Of a stretch of 37,628 nt of DNA, positions 7,098 to 15,714 are shown piece by piece. Positions within the stretch are counted from its first letter, which is position 1. Each line of letters opens with the position of its first letter. Under the pieces are notes generated by a model. That model worked only from the letters and a program-made list of their open reading frames with translations. It was not told where the DNA came from and ran no database searches. Made by a program: the position numbers and the translations under genes. The DNA is from Myxococcaceae bacterium (lineage in GTDB: Bacteria; Myxococcota; Myxococcia; Myxococcales; Myxococcaceae), in NCBI GenBank assembly GCA_004173515.1, contig SECN01000024.1, positions 1 to 37,628 on the forward strand, given 5' to 3'.

Positions 7098-8933
7098 TCA
7101 GAGCTTGAGGGTGGTGGCCTTGCCGTTCACCGTGATGGTGACCTCCACGTCACACCGGCAGGGCTCCGCGCCCGAACCCGCGCCCTCGCTGCCGCCGCCC
7201 TCCTTCTTGAAGTCCATCACGCGCCGCGCGTACTCGTAGGGCGTCATGCCCTCACCGGTGCACAGGTAGATGTCCGAGACGGGCCGGTCGGTCGTGCACC
7301 GGGGGTTGTGGCCCTGGTTGCGGTCGCGGGTGAGGTCCCAGCCCGACATGTTGCCCAGGTCGTGCAGGTTCGCGAACTTCACCAGGTTGTCCATGTCCTC
7401 GAGGGTGAAGAAGATGTTGGTGTTGTTGTTGGTGCCGAACATCGGGCAGGCGCCGATGCGCCGCCAGATCTTCGTGTCGCTCCACTGCGGGAACGCCTCC
7501 TTGATGTGCTTGTGCATGCCATTGAGGGCGTTCACGCAGCACTGGTACGCGTCATGCTGGGGCGCGGCCTGTCCGAACTCCATCAGCATGCCGGTGATGA
7601 GCGACGGTTCGATGCCGTTGTCGTTCAGGGCCTTGATGAAGCGCTGGCCGTCCGGGTTGAAGCCCTCCAGCGAGCCGGGCGCGCCGTCCACCGCCAGGGT
7701 GTAGGAGACCTGGAGCGTGGGGTCGTCGCGGAGCACCTGGGTGATGGCCGAGATGTGCCGGTTCAGGGCCGCCACGTTGTTGATGAAGCCGCCCTCGAAG
7801 TCGAAGTCGATGTGGCGCACGCCGTAGTTCTTCACCACGCCGGAGTAGATGGCCGCGATCTTCGCGACGTCGTGCTCATTCTCCTCGAGCGGGTGGTTGG
7901 ACGCGCCACCGAAGGAGATGACCACGTTGCCGCCCTTGGCCCGGAACGCCGCCAGGTCCGTCTTGCCGTAGTTGGACGTGGTGCCCTCGGCCGGGTACTG
8001 CGCCTGCTCCTCCGAGTCGGTCAGTTCGGCGAACCCGCCCCAGTACACCTTCTTCGGGTCCGTGCCCGAGCCGCTGCCGGCGACGAGGAAGGCCAGCGTG
8101 ACGCCGTCCAGGCCCGCCTTGTCATACGCATCCATCATCTTCGGCGTCTCACCGGCCGTGTAGTCCACGAAGGGCGAGCGCCGCACCGTCCAGTCGCCGT
8201 GGTCCGGCAGCGCCGCGCCCGTGCGGGCCGTGAGCGGCGCCGACTCGTGCGACGTGTTGCCCGCGACGTCGATGGCCGCGATGGAGAACTCATACTCCGT
8301 ATCCGACTCCAGGTTCGGGACGGTGATGCTCGGCACGCTGGTGGCGACCACCTGGTCGCGCGGCTGCCCCTTCTTGCCGTAGTGCACGTCGTAGCGGGCG
8401 ACGGCCGTGTCGTCCGTGGAGGCGGTCCACGCGAGCGACAGGCTCTTGATGCCCGGCGACACCAGCTTCAGATCCTGCGGCACGGTGGGCGGGGTGTGGT
8501 CATCCGGCGGCACCGCCGGCACGCCGTCCAGGGTGAACTGCGTGGGGAGCGTCTCCAGGTTGAACCCGCCGGACGGGTGGTTGTACGCCAGCGTGAACAC
8601 CTTGGAGTCCCGGGCCGGGATGGGCAGCAGGTAGGACTCCAGCTTGAATTCGACGGTGTCCCCCTTCACGGTGAGGTCGCCCGTGCCGGAGTTCTTGGCG
8701 ATCTGCACCCCCTGGCTGGCGTAGGGGTTCTTCATCCCGATGAGCGGGTTCGCGGTGACGGGCGCGTCCGTGTAGTTGCTGATCGTCAGCGTGAGCGTGC
8801 GCCAGTACTGCGAGGGCGCGGCGGCGCCCCAGCTGGCGGAGATGAGCACCAGTGAGCCCGCGGAGGCGGTGCGCATGGGCGAGGAGGAGCGATTGCCGGG
8901 GGAATAGCTGCGAGGCATGAAGTTCCTGGACAT
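7098..8933 (-). CDS. GH18 chitinase with N-terminal beta domain and fibronectin type III domain
   Basis: 611 residues. An N-terminal beta-rich domain (about 20-135), an FN3 module (about 145-240; PPTVPQDLKL to SAPLTART) and a GH18 barrel (about 250-570) with SFGGAS and HIDFDFEGG, where the last Glu is the expected acid/base. It would hydrolyse chitin or related beta-1,4-GlcNAc polymers. Odd points: the first Asp of the DxxDxDxE signature is Arg, MLMEFG stands where MxMDYG is usual, and there is no classical signal peptide, so export would need another route or lysis. The C-terminus has CRCDVEVTITVNG, echoing the Cys-rich N-terminus of the next chitinase (DCDCG). ATG 8918, preceded by AGGAA, is an equally good start. 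Divergent from the next chitinase. Confidence 0.85.
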   Translation of the reverse strand: MSRNFMPRSYSPGNRSSSPMRTASAGSLVLISASWGAAAPSQYWRTLTLTISNYTDAPVTANPLIGMKNPYASQGVQIAKNSGTGDLTVKGDTVEFKLESYLLPIPARDSKVFTLAYNHPSGGFNLETLPTQFTLDGVPAVPPDDHTPPTVPQDLKLVSPGIKSLSLAWTASTDDTAVARYDVHYGKKGQPRDQVVATSVPSITVPNLESDTEYEFSIAAIDVAGNTSHESAPLTARTGAALPDHGDWTVRRSPFVDYTAGETPKMMDAYDKAGLDGVTLAFLVAGSGSGTDPKKVYWGGFAELTDSEEQAQYPAEGTTSNYGKTDLAAFRAKGGNVVISFGGASNHPLEENEHDVAKIAAIYSGVVKNYGVRHIDFDFEGGFINNVAALNRHISAITQVLRDDPTLQVSYTLAVDGAPGSLEGFNPDGQRFIKALNDNGIEPSLITGMLMEFGQAAPQHDAYQCCVNALNGMHKHIKEAFPQWSDTKIWRRIGACPMFGTNNNTNIFFTLEDMDNLVKFANLHDLGNMSGWDLTRDRNQGHNPRCTTDRPVSDIYLCTGEGMTPYEYARRVMDFKKEGGGSEGAGSGAEPCRCDVEVTITVNGKATTLKL

Positions 8934-9044
8934 TGTCTTTTTCTCTTCGTCTTTACTTGTGATTGGAGTGGGATTGGGATGAGGCCGGCCTGTCTCGCGC
9001 CCCGGCGATTTTTGCTTGTCTCAGGTTGTCTTTGAATGTGTTGC

Positions 9045-9074
9045 TTTCGCGAAACGGACTGGCCGTTCGCGAAC
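9045..9074. promoter_or_regulatory. Paired TTCGCGAA palindromes upstream of the minus-strand chitinase
   Basis: TTTCGCGAAA (9045-9054) and GTTCGCGAAC (9065-9074) are perfect 10-bp palindromes sharing TTCGCGAA with centres exactly 20 bp apart, i.e. on the same DNA face. They lie about 112-141 bp upstream of the chitinase start at 8933. Two in-phase dyads suit cooperative binding of a dimeric regulator; the regulator is unknown. Confidence 0.45.
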
Positions 9075-9465
9075 CCCAAGCTCCGCCTCGAATGGATGTC
9101 TGGCATTCACTCGGAAGGGAGGGGTCTCCGGGTCCGCCGGGCATGTCTGGTCATGAAGCCCCACCCCGGAGGGCAGGCGGCGGGCTGTGGGTGCCCCCCG
9201 CATGTCGGGAGGGGGTGTGCGCCTCTCTCCGTCCCAAAGGGCCCAGGAAGGTGATTCCGCGCACACACCCTCATCCCTGGGAGCGGAGAATGTGCCCTGA
9301 AGTGTGTGAAGGGGCACGTGAACCTTTGTACGATGCTCCCTTTGCACCTGCTGCCAGGGGAGCGTGCGGATGCAACCCTGGACGTCGCCCGCCCGAGGAG
9401 AAGAAGTCGGGGGCAAGGGGGCTGGCGCTGATGACCGTCCTGGTAGGAATTGCGGCTGCGTGTTC

Positions 9466-9495
9466 TTGAATTCCTGTCAATAAGACTTGTGTATC
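9466..9495 (+). promoter_or_regulatory. Possible sigma-70-like promoter for the plus-strand chitinase
   Basis: TTGAAT (9466-9471), an 18-nt spacer and TGTATC (9490-9495) in the only AT-rich part of this intergenic region. It would give a leader of about 340 nt. The match is weak and offered only as a candidate. Confidence 0.2.
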
Positions 9496-9841
9496 GGTGT
9501 CGTGTGGGCGGTCTTTTCTTGTTTTATTTCGCGGTGTGACGGCCATTCTGACGTCGGTTGTCACGCGCGGGGCCCCATGGGGCAGTGATTGGGACTTCTG
9601 GGTGGTCTAGAAGTGCCCGTTTGTCCCGTTTGGGTATGTGTTTGTCCTGATGCGGCTGTTGTGGGCGTCTGTCTTTCCCGTGACGCGCCGAAAGGGCAGT
9701 TGCTGGGACCGGATGGGCGCGCCAGCTTCCGTCCACGCAAGCAATTGAGTCCGCCGGCCACGCTGGGAGGGATGTCCCTTCCTCGGGTCCTTCCGCTTGC
9801 GCGGGCATCCAGTGCGGTGGACCGTGACGGAGAGCATCACC

Positions 9842-11803
9842 ATGGGAAAGACGAAGGAAGCGATGAACGGCCAGACGGACTGCGACTGCGGACACCCGAA
9901 GGCCAGCGGCTGCGTCCGGCTGGAGGTGCACGCGGACCTGCGCGCCGGGACGCTGGACGTGAAGATGGATTCTGGGTGCGAGCAGGCCCCGGTGGGCCAG
10001 GAGGCGCCCAAGGCGATCATCCCGTTGGCGGCGTGGAACAAGCAGTCCGGCGGCGACACCTACCAGGTCATCTTCAACGGGAAGGTCTACGAGAACGCCT
10101 GGTGGGTGGACGCGACGCACTGCCCTGGCGAGGCGGCCGCGAATGATCCTAACAACCCCTGGCGGCAGAAGCGGACCGCCACGGCGGCGGAGATCGCGGA
10201 GCATGGCAACCCGACGAGCTGCGACCTGACGCCTCCGCCGGATGGGGAGTTGACGAAGGATGATGCGCAGACGCTGGCGGGCTACACGAAGGTGGGCTAC
10301 TCGCGGGATGGGACGGGCACGAACCTGTCGTACACCTCCACCCGCGTGGCCAACCCCGTGTACAACACGTACACGGAGAGCCCCTCGAAGCCGAAGGTGG
10401 CGGCCTACCTCACCGACTGGGGCCAGTACGACGGCCGCCTGGACAAGCCGGCGGCGGACCTGCCGGCCAAGGACTACGGCCGGGGCTTCGACCTGTCGCT
10501 CATCCCGGTGAAGGCCTACGACCGGCTCATCTTCAGCTTCCTGGGTGTCTTCGGGCAGGAGCGTCACAACCCGCCCGGCGAGACCGACATCGCGGACAGC
10601 ATCCGGGACCACGCCAACGGCGGCAACATCGCGCAGCCGGGGCACGTCACGGTCGTGGATGCCTGGGGAGATCTGGGCTCCTACCGCAACTGCGGCCTCA
10701 CCGTGGGCAACGGCTCCGTGTCCAAGGACAACTGGATCGGCTTCTTCGAGGAGGGCAAGGCCGCGGGTCTGCTCGGGGGCCTGAAGAAGCTCAAGGAGGA
10801 TGCGGCCGCCGCCGGGCACACCCTGGAGCTGGCCTTCTCCATCGGTGGCTGGTCGATGTCGTCGTACTTCACGAAGATGGCGGCGGACGCGGCGCAGCGG
10901 AAGACCTTCGTCGACAGCGTCATCTGGATCTTCGAGAAGTTCCCCATGTTCCACGCGGTGGACATCGACTGGGAGTACCCGGGCGGTGGCGGCCTGGTGG
11001 AGGATGCCTGGTCCGAGGCGGACGGGGCGAACTTCGCGCTCCTCATCGATGAGCTGCGCAAGGCGATGAACGGCCTTCCGAACGGCGCCTCCAAGGAGAT
11101 CACCATCGCTGCGGCGTGCGACGTGGCGAAGCTCAAGAAGTCCAACATCCCGGAGCTGCTGGCGAAGGGCCTGAACAACATCTACCTGATGGCCTACGAC
11201 TTCTTCGGCTTCTCGTGGGCGGAGCGGCTCGCGCACCACACCAACCTCAAGGCGGCCGAAGGGATGCCCTTCTCCGCGGAGGCCGCGGTGGACTACCTGG
11301 TGGACGAGGCGGGCGTGGATCCCAAGCACCTGCACATGGGGTACGCGAACTACGGCCGGGCCGCGGCGGAAGCCAACCCGGACACGGGCTCGCACAACAA
11401 GACGGGCGCCGCGCTGGGGTCGTTCGAGGCGGGCGCGGTGGAGTTCTTCGACTCCATCTTCAACCACATCGACTTCACGAAGAGCCCGCCGGAGGGCAAG
11501 CACGGCTTCAAGCTGTACACGGACCCGAACGTGGACGCGGACTACCTGTACAGCGACGCGGCCAGGTCGTTCATCTCGCTGGACACGACCCGCACGGTGA
11601 AGGCGAAGGCGGAGTACGCGCTGCGCAAGGGCCTGGGCGGGATGTTCTCCTGGGCGGCGGATCAGGACAACGGCCTGCTCTTCAACGCCGCGCGCGAGGG
11701 CCTGGGCTACGTGCTGTCCGGGACGGCGAAGTTCGACATGGCGCCCACCTACAAGGTCGGCGAGTCGCGGCCGCTGGGGACCGGGACGAAGAAGAAGGCG
11801 TAG
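9842..11803 (+). CDS. GH18 chitinase of the Tc-toxin-associated (Yen-Tc Chi1/Chi2) type
   Basis: 653 residues from ATG 9842, with GGAGA 8 nt upstream; the longer frame to 9797 is not needed. A Cys-rich start (DCDCGHP) is followed by a CBM5/12-like chitin-binding segment (about 55-115: YQVIFNGKVYENAWW, PG, NPW), then a GH18 barrel: KVAAYLTDWGQYD, FSIGGWSMSSYF, VDIDWEYPGGGG (intact catalytic Asp/Glu), YLMAYDFFG and MFSWAADQD with the subsite Trp. Segment order and wording closely resemble chitinases Chi1/Chi2 of the Yersinia entomophaga Tc complex and Photorhabdus/Xenorhabdus relatives, as I remember them. Like those it has no signal peptide. It should be an active endochitinase. No Tc A/B/C toxin genes occur in the window. 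Confidence 0.88.
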   Translation: MGKTKEAMNGQTDCDCGHPKASGCVRLEVHADLRAGTLDVKMDSGCEQAPVGQEAPKAIIPLAAWNKQSGGDTYQVIFNGKVYENAWWVDATHCPGEAAANDPNNPWRQKRTATAAEIAEHGNPTSCDLTPPPDGELTKDDAQTLAGYTKVGYSRDGTGTNLSYTSTRVANPVYNTYTESPSKPKVAAYLTDWGQYDGRLDKPAADLPAKDYGRGFDLSLIPVKAYDRLIFSFLGVFGQERHNPPGETDIADSIRDHANGGNIAQPGHVTVVDAWGDLGSYRNCGLTVGNGSVSKDNWIGFFEEGKAAGLLGGLKKLKEDAAAAGHTLELAFSIGGWSMSSYFTKMAADAAQRKTFVDSVIWIFEKFPMFHAVDIDWEYPGGGGLVEDAWSEADGANFALLIDELRKAMNGLPNGASKEITIAAACDVAKLKKSNIPELLAKGLNNIYLMAYDFFGFSWAERLAHHTNLKAAEGMPFSAEAAVDYLVDEAGVDPKHLHMGYANYGRAAAEANPDTGSHNKTGAALGSFEAGAVEFFDSIFNHIDFTKSPPEGKHGFKLYTDPNVDADYLYSDAARSFISLDTTRTVKAKAEYALRKGLGGMFSWAADQDNGLLFNAAREGLGYVLSGTAKFDMAPTYKVGESRPLGTGTKKKA

Positions 11804-11878
11804 TCCCTTTCGAAAGGAGCTTCCGGGCGCCTCCGCGCGTCTGGAAGTCCTGAAGTGTGCTTCATGAAGTGCCTGGAT

Positions 11879-11901
11879 GCGCGGGTCGTGAAGACCCGCG
11901 C
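11879..11901 (+). terminator. Strong hairpin downstream of the plus-strand chitinase
   Basis: Perfect 9-bp arms GCGCGGGTC / GACCCGCGC around GTGAA, 76 bp past the chitinase stop. No T-run follows, so it is either an atypical terminator or an mRNA 3'-end stabiliser. Confidence 0.4.
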
Positions 11902-12052
11902 GTCCGGGAGCCAGGGCGGCGGCCCTCACAGGCCCTGCCGTCCGCTCCTGCTCACCCGTCACGACCGACCTTCAAGACCGCCCGGGCCTCTGCCGCCACG
12001 GGCTTCACGCCAGGCGTGCGTCCGCACCGGCCTGTCGCCGAGGAACCCGTTC

Positions 12053-13081
12053 ATGTCCCAGCTTCCCTCCCTCCTGCCGTCCCGTGGCCCTGCGGCCCGC
12101 GACGACGCGAAGGCCCAAGCCCCCACGACCGCCTCCATCCGCGAGGACGCGCCCGGCGCCTGGAGCCTCTTCAGCGCGTGGGTGCCCTACGTCCTGGGCC
12201 GGCGCACCCGGGCCATCATCGTCCTGCGCTGGGTGCACTTCGCGGCGGAGCGGCAGGCCACGCTGGTGGCGTCGCTGCTGGCCAAGCGCAGTCCTCCCAC
12301 GCCCCTGGTCTGGATGACCGTGGACGCGGACTGCCTGGAGCGCGTGCGCCCGGAGGTGGAGGACGCGCTGCTCGGGCGGCTGCGGGAGCTGGTGCGCCCG
12401 TCCCTCAAGGCGGTGGTGCTGGCGGACGAGGGCTTCGGCGAGCCCCGGACGCTGCGGCGGCTGGACGCGCTGGGGCTGGACTACGTGCTGCGGTTGGGGC
12501 CGGACACGGCGGTCTTCCATGAAGCGGAGGGATGCCGGCCCGCGGCGGCGTGGACGCCGGAGTCCCGGCGCCCGGGACGCGTGCGGGACGTGCGGCTCAC
12601 CCCGGAGCGCATCCCCGTGGGAGCGCTGGTCTGCGTGAAGAAGGGGGAGCGCGAAGCTTCCTGGTGCCTGGCCACCAGCCTGCGCACCGTGTCGGCGACG
12701 GCGGTCGTGGGCATCTATTCGCGGCTGCGCCGCGAGGAGCCGGAGGTGCTCACGCCCGAGGTGCTCACGCGGCTGGACCTGACCGCCGGAGGGCCGCACC
12801 CGCCCAGGCAGCGGGATCGCCTGCTGCTGCTGGGCGCGCTCGTGACGGAGCTGCTCACGTTGCTGGGCGCGGTGGGCCGTGGCCTGGGCCTGTCCCAGCC
12901 GGAGGCGCGGCCCCGGGGGCGTCCGGCGCGCCGCGGGGGGCGCTCGCACTTCCAGGAGGGGTGCATCTATTTCCAGGCGCTGCCGCTGATGCCGGGGTCG
13001 CAGGCGCACCAGTTGGTGGCCGCGTTCCACCAGCAATTGGATGACAAGCCCGTCTTCAGGGCGCTGCTGGATGCCTTGTGA
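12053..13081 (+). CDS. IS4-type transposase-derived protein, catalytic core degraded
   Basis: 342 residues from ATG 12053, supported by GAGGAA 7 nt upstream. The line-up TPLVWMTVDAD, VVLADEGFG, WCLATSL and RDRLLLLGALVTELLTLLGA, with a C-terminal FQEGC segment, follows IS4-family DDE transposases. The second catalytic Asp survives in LADEGFG, but the block that normally reads LDWTDFD is LRWVHFA, so the first Asp is lost, and the Y-(2)-R-(3)-E-(6)-K block is reduced to YSRLRREE. The frame is nevertheless intact over the full length and has its own ribosome-binding site. No terminal inverted repeats were found around it. It is either an old insertion in decay or a domesticated protein between two chitinase genes. 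Confidence 0.65.
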   Translation: MSQLPSLLPSRGPAARDDAKAQAPTTASIREDAPGAWSLFSAWVPYVLGRRTRAIIVLRWVHFAAERQATLVASLLAKRSPPTPLVWMTVDADCLERVRPEVEDALLGRLRELVRPSLKAVVLADEGFGEPRTLRRLDALGLDYVLRLGPDTAVFHEAEGCRPAAAWTPESRRPGRVRDVRLTPERIPVGALVCVKKGEREASWCLATSLRTVSATAVVGIYSRLRREEPEVLTPEVLTRLDLTAGGPHPPRQRDRLLLLGALVTELLTLLGAVGRGLGLSQPEARPRGRPARRGGRSHFQEGCIYFQALPLMPGSQAHQLVAAFHQQLDDKPVFRALLDAL

Positions 13082-13182
13082 GGCATGGCCCGCGGGGGGG
13101 GCATGCGCTGGCGCGAAGGGTGTCGCATTCATTGTCTGCGTTTGAAGTGACTCAGCATTCTTGCACGAGGGACATACAAATC

Positions 13183-14871
13183 ATGGTGGATTCGAAGCGT
13201 GGGTGGGATGGGGTTGAGCAGGGGATTGCGTCTCGGATGGGAATGGCCTCGAGGGACTGGCTGGGGCGCCCCGAGGCTCCGCGTGGACTCCTGGAGACGT
13301 TCGTTCCGGATGCGCTGACGCTGGATGACGTGTCGACGCGTCTGGGTTATCAGGCGGTGGGGTATCGCGGGGACGGGCTGGGGTCCAATCTTTCCTATAC
13401 ATCGGTGCGCGTGGGGCGGCCGGTGTACAATGAATACAGCCTGGGTGGGCCCCGTCCGCAGCTCTCCGCGTATGTGTCGGATCTGGGGTTGGAGGACGGC
13501 CGGCCGGTGGGCCTGCGGGAGCCCCGCTTCTTTGGCCGGGGGTTCGACGTGTCGCGCCTGCCGCCCACGGCGTATGACCGGCTCGTGTTCGGCTCGCTGG
13601 GCATCGTGGGGGATCCGGGGCCTCGGGCCGCGCAGATCCGCAAGCACGCCCGGGGCTCGCAGTTGGACCGCCGGGGGCGCATCACCATCGTGGACTTCCT
13701 CCAGGACGTGGCGTCCTTCCCCTTCCTGGGCGTGTCCATGGCGAAGGTGGGGGCCACCCTGTCCAACTACCACGCGCTGTACTTCTCCCAGGAGACCGCG
13801 CTGGGGCAGTTGGGCGGGCTGCGCACGCTGCAGCGGCGGGCCGCGGAGCAGGGGCACGCGCTGGAGCTGGCGTTCTCCATCGGGGGGTGGCTGATGTCCG
13901 GCCACTTCTCCGGGATGGCGGCCAGCCCCCGGGAGCGCTCGGAGTTCATCTCCAGCATCATCGAGATGTTCACGCTCTTCCCGATGTTCTCCTCGGTGGA
14001 CCTGGACTGGGATTGCCTGGGGGGCAAGCGGCTGGAGACGGACGAGGTGTCGAAGGACGACGGCGTGAACTTCGTGCGGCTGATGGGGGAGCTGCGGGGC
14101 GCGCTGGACGGCGCGTTCGGCGCGGGCCGCCGGCAGATCTCCATCACGGTGGGCTGTGACGTGGCGAAGCTGCGGGCGGTGAACGTGCCGGCGCTGCGGG
14201 AGGTGGGGTTGGATCGCGTCTACCTCAAGGGCTACGACTTCTTCAGCGCGGGCACGTCGCGCCTCATCTCGCACCACGCGAACCTCAAGCGCTATCCGGG
14301 CTCGGAGACCTCCGTCGAGCTGGCGGTGGACTACCTGCTGTCGCGCAAGGTGGACGCGTCCTGCGTGCACCTGGGGTACGCCACGGAAGGCCGGGCGGCG
14401 GCGGGCGCCAACCGGGATTCGCTCGAGTACAACCGGGAGGGAGCGGCGCTGGGCACCTTCGAGGCGGGCGTGCTGGAGCTGTACGACCTCATCCGCAACC
14501 AGGTGAACTTCTCCTCCTGGCCTCCGGTGGGCCGCAATGGCTTCGAGCTGTGCACGGACAGTTGGGCGGACGCGGACTACCTCTACAGCGAGGAGGCCCG
14601 GCAGCTCATCACCCTGGACACGCCGCGCACGGTGAAGGCCAAGGCGGAGTTCGCCGTCGCGAACGGCCTGGGCGGCGTCTTCTGCGGGACCGCGCACCAG
14701 GACACCGGGCTCTTGCACAACGCCGCGCGAGAGGGGCTGGGGGCTCCGGTGCGACACGCGGTGTTCGACATGGCGCCCACCTATACCCCGGGCCAGGTGC
14801 GGCCCCTGGGGCCGGTGCTGCGGGAGGCCCGCGTGCGCCTGGATGACGTGGCCGGCGCGCCCGCGCATTGA
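13183..14871 (+). CDS. Tc-type GH18 chitinase-like protein with a degenerate active site
   Basis: 562 residues from ATG 13183 (AGGGA 10 nt upstream). It is a clear paralogue of the 9842-11803 chitinase over the catalytic barrel (GYQAVGYRGDG, LSYTSVRV, FSIGGWLMSGHF, KTPRT-like LDTPRTVKAKAEF) but lacks the N-terminal chitin-binding segment. The catalytic motif reads VDLDWDCLGG: the acid/base Glu is Asp (residue 277, GAT at 14011-14013). MAYD is KGYD (349-352) and the subsite Trp in MFSW is Gly (residue 502; one base from TGG). With three active-site changes and an otherwise conserved, uninterrupted fold, it is probably a non-hydrolytic chitin-binding or structural subunit rather than an enzyme. 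No signal peptide. Confidence 0.82.
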   Translation: MVDSKRGWDGVEQGIASRMGMASRDWLGRPEAPRGLLETFVPDALTLDDVSTRLGYQAVGYRGDGLGSNLSYTSVRVGRPVYNEYSLGGPRPQLSAYVSDLGLEDGRPVGLREPRFFGRGFDVSRLPPTAYDRLVFGSLGIVGDPGPRAAQIRKHARGSQLDRRGRITIVDFLQDVASFPFLGVSMAKVGATLSNYHALYFSQETALGQLGGLRTLQRRAAEQGHALELAFSIGGWLMSGHFSGMAASPRERSEFISSIIEMFTLFPMFSSVDLDWDCLGGKRLETDEVSKDDGVNFVRLMGELRGALDGAFGAGRRQISITVGCDVAKLRAVNVPALREVGLDRVYLKGYDFFSAGTSRLISHHANLKRYPGSETSVELAVDYLLSRKVDASCVHLGYATEGRAAAGANRDSLEYNREGAALGTFEAGVLELYDLIRNQVNFSSWPPVGRNGFELCTDSWADADYLYSEEARQLITLDTPRTVKAKAEFAVANGLGGVFCGTAHQDTGLLHNAAREGLGAPVRHAVFDMAPTYTPGQVRPLGPVLREARVRLDDVAGAPAH

Positions 14872-14887
14872 AGCCGTTCACCGCCCG

Positions 14888-14919
14888 CCGGTCGGGCTTG
14901 GGAGCGGGAGCCCGACCGG
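14888..14919. terminator. Bidirectional terminator between convergent genes
   Basis: An 11-bp perfect stem CCGGTCGGGCT / AGCCCGACCGG with a 10-nt loop lies midway in the 87-bp gap between the chitinase-like gene (+) and the DUF5953 gene (-). There is no clear T-run on either strand, but position and strength support a terminator. Confidence 0.6.
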
Positions 14920-14958
14920 TGGAAAGGGGTGGATGCGCGACGTGGAGCTGAATCGGCG

Positions 14959-15714
14959 TCAAGGCGCCGAGCGCCCCCCAATGGCTGGGAAGCGCTCGTA
15001 GGTTCGCAGGAGCGTGTCCAGGTGGGCGGGGTTGTCGTAATCGAGCGGTGAATCCGTGAGCTGCACGACCCATCCGCCTGACGGCGTGCGACGCGCCCGC
15101 GTGAGCAGCTCGGCATCGCGAGCAGGATCCGGGAACCCGATGACCTTCGCGGCAGCAGCAGACCAATGGTTCAGCCACCCAAGGAAACAGGGAATCTCAG
15201 GTGCGGAGAGCTTTTCTGGAAGGTTGAGCATGGGGAGCCCACGGGGGGAGCGCTCCGGTCCCTGAGGCGAGCGGCGAAACTGCTGCGCGACTTCCGAGCC
15301 GTAGTCCTCCTGCGATGCATGTCCCCAGAACGCGCGAGCGCCTTCGGCAATGTCTTCCAGCATCCTTGATGCCGCGGCGATGACAGCCGCGTCCCGTGGT
15401 AGGTCCGCATGGACATCCAGCAGCGGCTGGCCTCCCGGGGCCTGACTCGCGAGTGTTTTCAATCCGGTGATTGTCACGGGGTAGCGCTCGTCGCCGTTGC
15501 AGAGGAGTGGGAACTTTCCGAGTCGTGCCGCCTCGGCGAGCCATGCGTCGCGTTGCGGCAATGCGATGGGGCGTCCTCCTTTTCCTACTTCCCACTCCAT
15601 GCGCAAACCGGGAAGAGCCTGTTCAATCCCATGGACAACGGCGAGCGTTCGGCCATCGTCGTCCGTGAGTGCGGGCGCGTAGACGGCGAAATGGAGGCGA
15701 TCTTGAGTGGTCAT
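14959..15714 (-). CDS. DUF5953-like protein, putative immunity protein for the lipoprotein toxin
   Basis: 251 residues from ATG 15714. The start overlaps the stop of the upstream gene as ATGA (15711-15714), a translational-coupling signature; an upstream in-frame TTG (15723) is less likely. Segments YAPALTDDDGR, ALPQRDAWLAE, CNGDERYPVT, EIPCFLGWLNHWSAAAA and a closing YERFPAIGG match my memory of DUF5953, a family I know only from myxobacteria. No signal peptide or membrane helix, so it is cytoplasmic. Tight coupling to a nuclease-bearing lipoprotein argues for an immunity role (SitI-like). The family has no established biochemical function that I know of; the assignment is contextual. Confidence 0.7.
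   Translation of the reverse strand: MTTQDRLHFAVYAPALTDDDGRTLAVVHGIEQALPGLRMEWEVGKGGRPIALPQRDAWLAEAARLGKFPLLCNGDERYPVTITGLKTLASQAPGGQPLLDVHADLPRDAAVIAAASRMLEDIAEGARAFWGHASQEDYGSEVAQQFRRSPQGPERSPRGLPMLNLPEKLSAPEIPCFLGWLNHWSAAAAKVIGFPDPARDAELLTRARRTPSGGWVVQLTDSPLDYDNPAHLDTLLRTYERFPAIGGRSAP

Larger units (their letters stand above)
8934..9841. other. Long divergent intergenic region between two chitinase genes
   Basis: 908 bp with no convincing coding frame; open frames here lack codon bias, Shine-Dalgarno and recognisable composition. It holds two TTCGCGAA palindromes (9045-9074) and an AT-richer stretch (about 9440-9545) that is the likeliest promoter area. The length suggests a shared, multi-input control region for the divergent chitinases. 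Confidence 0.6.

Noticed and set aside
8963..9469. A 168-residue plus-strand frame in the divergent chitinase intergenic region.
   Set aside because: No ribosome-binding site, atypical codon usage and no recognisable motif; the region looks regulatory.
9524..11962. An 812-residue minus-strand frame opposite the Tc-type chitinase (and 579 aa at 13129-14868, 375 aa at 12005-13132, 631 aa at 807-2702).
   Set aside because: Mirror frames of well-supported plus-strand genes with Arg/Val/His-rich, motif-free products.
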